From assembly GCA_964448645.1 (NCBI GenBank), contig CAYUZY010000027.1:1-18957 (forward strand): a DNA stretch of 18,957 nt. The letters run 5' to 3'. Numbering within the stretch: position 1 is the first letter of the stretch; every line of letters begins with the position of its first letter. The position numbers were made by a program, and so were the translations under genes. This DNA comes from GCA-2719315 sp964448645 (GTDB lineage: Bacteria > Bacteroidota > Bacteroidia > Flavobacteriales > Flavobacteriaceae). Below the pieces are notes generated by a model that saw only the letters and a list, made by a program, of their open reading frames with translations, was not told where the DNA came from and made no database searches. This document shows positions 15,571 through 18,957 of the stretch, in pieces.

Positions 15571-16040
15571 TAGTTAAATATTAAATTTTCCTTATTCTTA
15601 ATTTCATTTGAATTTACATTATAAATTATTGAAATTTGAGGTATATTTCTTATATAATTAATTATTTCTTGATGATATTTTTGATCTGTTGATTTTAAAA
15701 AATAATCAGCTTCTTTATATTCTTCTAGCAAATATACTTCTTTTGAAAAAGGAGTGTTAAATAAATCAAGCTTATTAAGTTTATTTGGTGAACTGATCTT
15801 TTTAAATTTGTTTGAAAAAAAATCATAAATAATTTCTTTTGATTTATTTTTTGCAATAAAGTGACTATAATATGCCTTTTCTCTTGGGAGATCAATATCT
15901 TTTTTTGATCTCACAAAATTTAAATTCAATTGTTTATTTAGCTTATAAACTAAATTATAATTATCTAGTGCTGAATTAATACCAATTAAATAGATTGAAT
16001 CCTCAATAATTATATTACTTAAAATGTATTTTTTTGGCAT
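15570..16040 (-). CDS. IPExxxVDY-family protein of unknown function
   Basis: A 156-residue protein with no signal peptide or membrane segment. Function is not known. It is placed by synteny, since Bacteroidota carry a small gene between rnc and pyk annotated as the IPExxxVDY family. The eponymous motif appears in altered form at residues 105-113: Leu-Glu-Glu-Tyr-Lys-Glu-Ala-Asp-Tyr, so the Ile, Pro and Val positions are changed while Glu107, Asp112 and Tyr113 are kept. The N-terminal half (YILSNIIIEDSIYLIGINS) and the segment LPREKAYYSHFIA look like a small alpha/beta protein. The last stretch (about 125-156) is less conserved in appearance. It starts 8 nt after rnc and its stop overlaps the pyk ATG by one base, so it is likely made with both. 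Confidence 0.78.
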   Translation of the reverse strand: MPKKYILSNIIIEDSIYLIGINSALDNYNLVYKLNKQLNLNFVRSKKDIDLPREKAYYSHFIAKNKSKEIIYDFFSNKFKKISSPNKLNKLDLFNTPFSKEVYLLEEYKEADYFLKSTDQKYHQEIINYIRNIPQISIIYNVNSNEIKNKENLIFN

Positions 16041-16048
16041 TATATTTT

Positions 16049-16774
16049 TTACAGTTTTAATTTTAATTCATCAAATGATTTTTTAGAAACATTTTCTTCA
16101 GCCTTTTTTTTAGAAGTACCTGAAGATTTACATAAAAATTTTTCATCTAAATAAAGATTTGAAGAAAAACAGATTTTATCACCATCTTCTTTATTAAGAA
16201 TTGTTTTAAATGATATTTTTCTTTTTCTTTTTTGAGCTAATTCTAGAACTAAACTCTTATAACTTAGAATTGATATGTTTAATGAATTTGTATTGATATA
16301 GGGTTTAATTATTTGTTTAATTATATAATTTTTAGTTATATCAAACCCTTGATCTAAAAAAAGAGCCCCTAATAATGATTCAAGTAGATTGCCATGAATA
16401 TTTTTGCCAAAATTATTTTGATTAGTAGTTTCAATTAAATTTAATAAATTCATTTTTTTACCAATAGAATTAAGGTTTTTTCGACTAACTATTTTAGCTT
16501 TAAGTTTGGTAAGATCTCCTTCTTCAGCTTTAGGAAAATTATAAAAAAGGTATTGAGTTATTATTAATGAGAAAATTGAATCCCCAAGAAATTCAAGCCT
16601 TTCATAATTTATCTTTTCACCTGAACTATCCTTAATATTCATTGAACTATGTGTAAAGGCTTTTTTAAATAAATCTTTATTTTTCGTTGTAATATCTAAC
16701 TCATTTTTTAATTTAAATAAAAAAGTCCCAGACGATTCCGTTTGGGACTTAAATATTTTATCAAAAAATCTCAC
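16049..16774 (-). CDS. rnc: Ribonuclease III (GTG start)
   Basis: A double-strand-specific endoribonuclease that processes rRNA precursors and some mRNAs, 241 residues. The RNase III domain has the signature YERLEFLGDS (57-66) with Glu58, Glu61 and Asp65. The second metal-site segment is GNLLESLLGALFLD (128-141): Glu132 matches the catalytic Glu117 of E. coli, but Asn129 sits where E. coli has Asp114. A double-stranded RNA-binding domain covers about 172-240 (SYKSLVLELAQKRK ... KKKAEENVSKKSFDEL). The start must be GTG at 16772-16774: an in-frame TAG lies at 16778-16780, and the N-terminus (RFFDKIFKSQ) looks like that of relatives. It lies 11 nt after fabF. A GC-rich terminator-like hairpin lies within codons 9-17. 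It is essentially complete and likely active. Confidence 0.94.
   Translation of the reverse strand: MRFFDKIFKSQTESSGTFLFKLKNELDITTKNKDLFKKAFTHSSMNIKDSSGEKINYERLEFLGDSIFSLIITQYLFYNFPKAEEGDLTKLKAKIVSRKNLNSIGKKMNLLNLIETTNQNNFGKNIHGNLLESLLGALFLDQGFDITKNYIIKQIIKPYINTNSLNISILSYKSLVLELAQKRKRKISFKTILNKEDGDKICFSSNLYLDEKFLCKSSGTSKKKAEENVSKKSFDELKLKL
16723..16750 (-). terminator. rnc: Terminator-like hairpin inside the 5' coding region of rnc
   Basis: Read on the minus strand, arms AAGTCCCA and TGGGACTT (8 bp) enclose ACG/CGT (3 bp) after one A-C mismatch, closing on a GAAT tetraloop. The stem runs into T residues (six Ts counting two in the stem, then ATTT). It spans rnc codons 9-17, which are unusually GC-rich (TCC, ACG, TCG, GGG) for this window. 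It could terminate or attenuate transcription between acpP-fabF and the genes downstream, or be an RNase III target for self-control. Function is inferred; the structure is seen. Confidence 0.55.
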
Positions 16775-16785
16775 ACTCTAATTTA

Positions 16786-18033
16786 CTATATTTTTTTAAA
16801 AATAACACAAGCATTATGACCTCCAAATCCGAAAGTATTTGACATTGCATAATTAATTTCTTTTTTTTGAGCTTTTCCAAATGTGAAGTTTAAATTAGAA
16901 TCAATTTTATCATCATAATTTTTATGATTTATAGTAGGTGGGATGATATTATCATTAATTGAGAGAATAGAGGCTATAGCCTCTATTGCACCAGCTGCTC
17001 CTAAAAGATGACCAGTCATTGATTTGGTTGAATTTAAATTAATATTATAAGCATGGTCTTTAAAAACAGAAATTACCGCATTTGATTCAGCAATATCACC
17101 GAGAGGAGTCGAAGTTCCATGCATGTTAATTGTATCAATTTTTTCATAACCTATTTTTGCGTCTTTTAAACAATTTTGCATTACTTTAATAGCACCTACT
17201 CCCTCAGGATGTGGTGCAGTCATATGATATGCATCTGCTGAAAGACCTCCTCCAACTATTTCGGCATATATTTTTGCATCTCGAGCTATTGCATGTTCAT
17301 ATTCTTCTATAACAAGAGCTCCTGCACCTTCTCCCAAAACAAAACCATCTCTTTCATTATCAAATGGACGTGATGCAGTTTTAGGATCATCATTTCTAGT
17401 AGAGAGAGCATGCATTGCATTAAACCCTCCAATACCAGTAATAGTAACACCTGCTTCAGAGCCTCCAGATATAATCATATCAGAATAACCTAATCTAATA
17501 TAATTTAGGGCATCTATAATTGCATTAGAGGAAGATGCACATGCAGAAACTGTTGCAAAATTAGGACCAGTAAAACCATATTTAATCGAAATTAAACCAG
17601 GGGCAATATCAGCAATTAGCTTTGGGATTAAAAATGGATTAAATCTGGGTATAAAATTATTTTCAGCAAAACTAAGAACTTCATTTTGTAAAGTTTCAAG
17701 ACCTCCAATTCCTGCTCCCCAAATTACTCCAACTCTATCTTTATTAATTTTTTCTAGATTAATATTTGAATCATTAATTGCTTCTTCAGCAGCCACTATG
17801 GCATATTGAGAAAATCTATCATTCTTTCTAATTTCCTTTCTATCCATATAATTTAAAGCATCGAAATTCTTTAATTCACAGGCAAATTTTGTTTTAAAGT
17901 TTTGAGCATCAAAATAAGTAATAGGTCCAGCTCCACTTTTACCAGTTATTAAACCATCCCAATATTCAGGTATTGAGTTGCCAATTGGTGTTAAAGCGCC
18001 TAATCCCGTAACTACTACGCGTCTTGGCTTCAT
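16786..18033 (-). CDS. fabF: Beta-ketoacyl-ACP synthase II
   Basis: KAS II condenses malonyl-ACP with growing acyl-ACP in type II fatty-acid synthesis, 415 residues, the usual length. The Cys-His-His active site is complete: Cys165 (VSACASSSNA), His305 (NMHGTSTPLGD) and His342 (STKSMTGHLLGAAGA), with Lys337 also in place. The N-terminus (RRVVVTGLGALTPIG) and C-terminus (NTFGFGGHN) are canonical, so the start at 18033 is sound. It lies 11 nt after acpP, its carrier protein, and 11 nt before rnc. This order is a standard Bacteroidota cluster. A 22-bp perfect palindrome lies in codons for residues 350-356 (IEAIASI). FabB or FabF is decided by the acpP neighbour and motif details such as GFGGHN and the length. 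Confidence 0.97.
   Translation of the reverse strand: MKPRRVVVTGLGALTPIGNSIPEYWDGLITGKSGAGPITYFDAQNFKTKFACELKNFDALNYMDRKEIRKNDRFSQYAIVAAEEAINDSNINLEKINKDRVGVIWGAGIGGLETLQNEVLSFAENNFIPRFNPFLIPKLIADIAPGLISIKYGFTGPNFATVSACASSSNAIIDALNYIRLGYSDMIISGGSEAGVTITGIGGFNAMHALSTRNDDPKTASRPFDNERDGFVLGEGAGALVIEEYEHAIARDAKIYAEIVGGGLSADAYHMTAPHPEGVGAIKVMQNCLKDAKIGYEKIDTINMHGTSTPLGDIAESNAVISVFKDHAYNINLNSTKSMTGHLLGAAGAIEAIASILSINDNIIPPTINHKNYDDKIDSNLNFTFGKAQKKEINYAMSNTFGFGGHNACVIFKKI
16966..16987. repeat. fabF: 22-bp perfect palindrome within fabF
   Basis: The left half is AATAGAGGCTA and the right half is its exact reverse complement. As RNA it would form a 9-bp stem (including GGC/GCC) with a TATA loop. It encodes the conserved I-E-A-I-A-S-I near the end of fabF, about 190 nt upstream of the rnc start in the direction of transcription. 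Confidence 0.6.
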
Positions 18034-18044
18034 GTAGGTTAATA

Positions 18045-18278
18045 TTAATCTCCTTGCTCTATATATTGAATTGCTTGACCAACAGTAGAAATGTTTTCAG
18101 CTTGGTCATCAGGAATTTGAATATCGAATTCTTTTTCGAATTCCATTATCAGTTCAACTGTATCGAGAGAGTCAGCTCCTAAATCGTTAGTAAAACTAGC
18201 TTCAGGAACGACTTCATTTTCGTCAACACCTAATTTGTCGACAATAATTGCTTTTACTCTAGATGAAATATCTGACAT
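18045..18278 (-). CDS. acpP: Acyl carrier protein
   Basis: A 77-residue acidic four-helix carrier protein that holds fatty-acyl chains on a 4'-phosphopantetheine arm. The attachment site is Ser37 in GADSLDTVELIMEFE (residues 35-49). The length and the high Asp/Glu content are typical. It is the first gene of the minus-strand operon leading to fabF (11 nt downstream), rnc, the IPExxxVDY-family gene and pyk, and it is divergent from purN. A promoter-like pair is visible about 30-58 nt upstream (18308-18336). The start at 18278 gives the standard MSDISSRVKAII N-terminus. No anomalies are seen. Confidence 0.98.
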   Translation of the reverse strand: MSDISSRVKAIIVDKLGVDENEVVPEASFTNDLGADSLDTVELIMEFEKEFDIQIPDDQAENISTVGQAIQYIEQGD

Positions 18279-18307
18279 ATTAAATAAGTTTTAAAATAAT
18301 ATGACAA

Positions 18308-18336
18308 CAAAAATAACAAACTTTAAAATAAAACAA
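18308..18336 (-). promoter_or_regulatory. Putative Bacteroidota-type promoter for acpP operon
   Basis: On the minus strand a TTG (plus-strand 18334-18336) is followed by an 18-bp spacer and then TATTTTTG (18315 down to 18308), an exact TAnnTTTG. This matches the -33/-7 pattern of Bacteroidota housekeeping promoters. Transcription would begin near 18302, leaving a leader of about 25 nt before acpP. It is the best-formed promoter in the window. Confidence 0.6.
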
Positions 18337-18407
18337 CCTTTTAGTTAAGATTTATAACTTATTTTGCATTAAAGTTTTTTATACAAGATTGAAAACACTC
18401 GTATAAT

Positions 18408-18957
18408 ATGACCTTTAAAGGAAATTATGAAAAAAAAATAGTATTCTTTGCTTCTGGAAATGGAACAAATGTTGAAAATATTCTAAATTATTTTAATAAT
18501 AACAATAGGGTTTCATTTTTAAAAGTTTTTACTAATAATTCTGATGCTCTAGTATTAAAAAGGATAAAACGATTTGGAATTAAATTTACATGTTTTAATA
18601 TTAATGAATTAAAGGAAGGTGTAATTTTAAAAGAACTTAAATTATTAAATCCTGATTTAATAATTCTTGCGGGATTTTTATTAAAAATACCTAGTTCAAT
18701 AATTAATTATTTCACAAATAGAATAATTAATATTCATCCGGCTTTATTACCTAATTATGGTGGTAAGGGGATGTATGGAATTAATGTTCATGAGGCAGTA
18801 AAAAAAAATAATGAAAATAAATCGGGAATAACTATTCATTATGTAGATGATAGTTATGATACTGGTAAAATAGTTTTTCAGAAAGAGGTCGAAATATCCG
18901 AAAGGGATTCTGTTGAAGAAATTTCAAAAAAAGTTCATAATTTAGAACTAGAAAATT
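18408..18957 (+). CDS. purN: Phosphoribosylglycinamide formyltransferase (3' end outside window)
   Basis: PurN transfers a formyl group from 10-formyltetrahydrofolate to GAR in purine synthesis. 183 residues are visible and no stop is reached, so the gene runs past the window edge. Family lengths near 190-210 suggest only a short piece is missing. Motifs are the N-terminal phosphate-binding FASGNGTN (14-21), AGF-LLKIP (88-95), and the catalytic Asn108 and His110 in NIHPALLPNYGGKGMYG. Asp151 in VDDSYDTG corresponds to E. coli Asp144. The start at 18408 gives MTFKGNYEKKIVFF, and the core strand begins at KKIVFF. An ATG at 18427 is out of frame. It is divergent from acpP across about 130 nt, a common Bacteroidota arrangement. 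No exact -7 element was found for it; TTATTTTG at 18359-18366 is the nearest. Confidence 0.93.
   Translation, partial: MTFKGNYEKKIVFFASGNGTNVENILNYFNNNNRVSFLKVFTNNSDALVLKRIKRFGIKFTCFNINELKEGVILKELKLLNPDLIILAGFLLKIPSSIINYFTNRIINIHPALLPNYGGKGMYGINVHEAVKKNNENKSGITIHYVDDSYDTGKIVFQKEVEISERDSVEEISKKVHNLELEN

Noticed and set aside
1..18957. Search for tRNA, rRNA, CRISPR arrays, insertion sequences, prophage or defence genes
   Set aside because: No cloverleaf, repeat-spacer pattern, transposase, integrase or terminal repeats were seen; the window is core chromosome.

Overview
The window looks like core chromosome from a very AT-rich, probably marine flavobacterium (Bacteroidota). Three things point there. 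It has a complete Bacteroides-type aerotolerance (bat) operon. It has the order acpP-fabF-rnc-(IPExxxVDY-family gene)-pyk, divergent from purN. Its promoter-like elements resemble TAnnTTTG, and Shine-Dalgarno sites are absent. TGA is used as a normal stop, so the code is standard. A 21-N run points to a scaffolded draft or metagenome assembly.

Layout. 1-614: 3' part of the HflX ribosome-associated GTPase (+). 617-2214: two oxidoreductases on the minus strand, an SDR and a YdhF-type aldo/keto reductase, probably one transcript. 2391-11295: an eight-gene plus-strand bat operon: moxR, a DUF58 gene, a large membrane gene ('ORF3'), batA, batB, batC, batD, batE. Spacing inside it is 35 nt or less, with several overlaps. 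11292-11798: cvpA-family membrane gene (-), meeting batE tail to tail. 11939-12955: pheS (+). 13038-14123: isoaspartyl peptidase/L-asparaginase (+), interrupted on paper by the Ns. 14140-18278: minus-strand operon acpP, fabF, rnc, IPExxxVDY-family gene, pyk. 18408 to the end: purN (+), cut by the window edge.

How the genes fit together. The bat products form a membrane assembly: a MoxR AAA+ ATPase, three von Willebrand A (VWA)-type proteins (DUF58, BatA, BatB), two BatD-type proteins (ORF3, BatD) and two TPR proteins (BatC, BatE). This looks like a chaperone or metal-insertion machine built from duplicated parts; its client is unknown. The acpP-fabF pair serves fatty-acid elongation, rnc serves RNA processing and pyk serves glycolysis.

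There is no mobile element, CRISPR array, rRNA or tRNA, and no gene-free stretch over 300 bases. I see no new multi-gene system. The best leads are small: a GC-rich terminator-like hairpin inside the first 20 codons of rnc, a 22-bp perfect palindrome in fabF just upstream of it in the same transcript, an aldo/keto reductase with no normal start where its family begins, a cytoplasmic domain apparently shared by ORF3 and BatD, possible leaderless starts around pheS, and an N gap that appears to hide no missing sequence.
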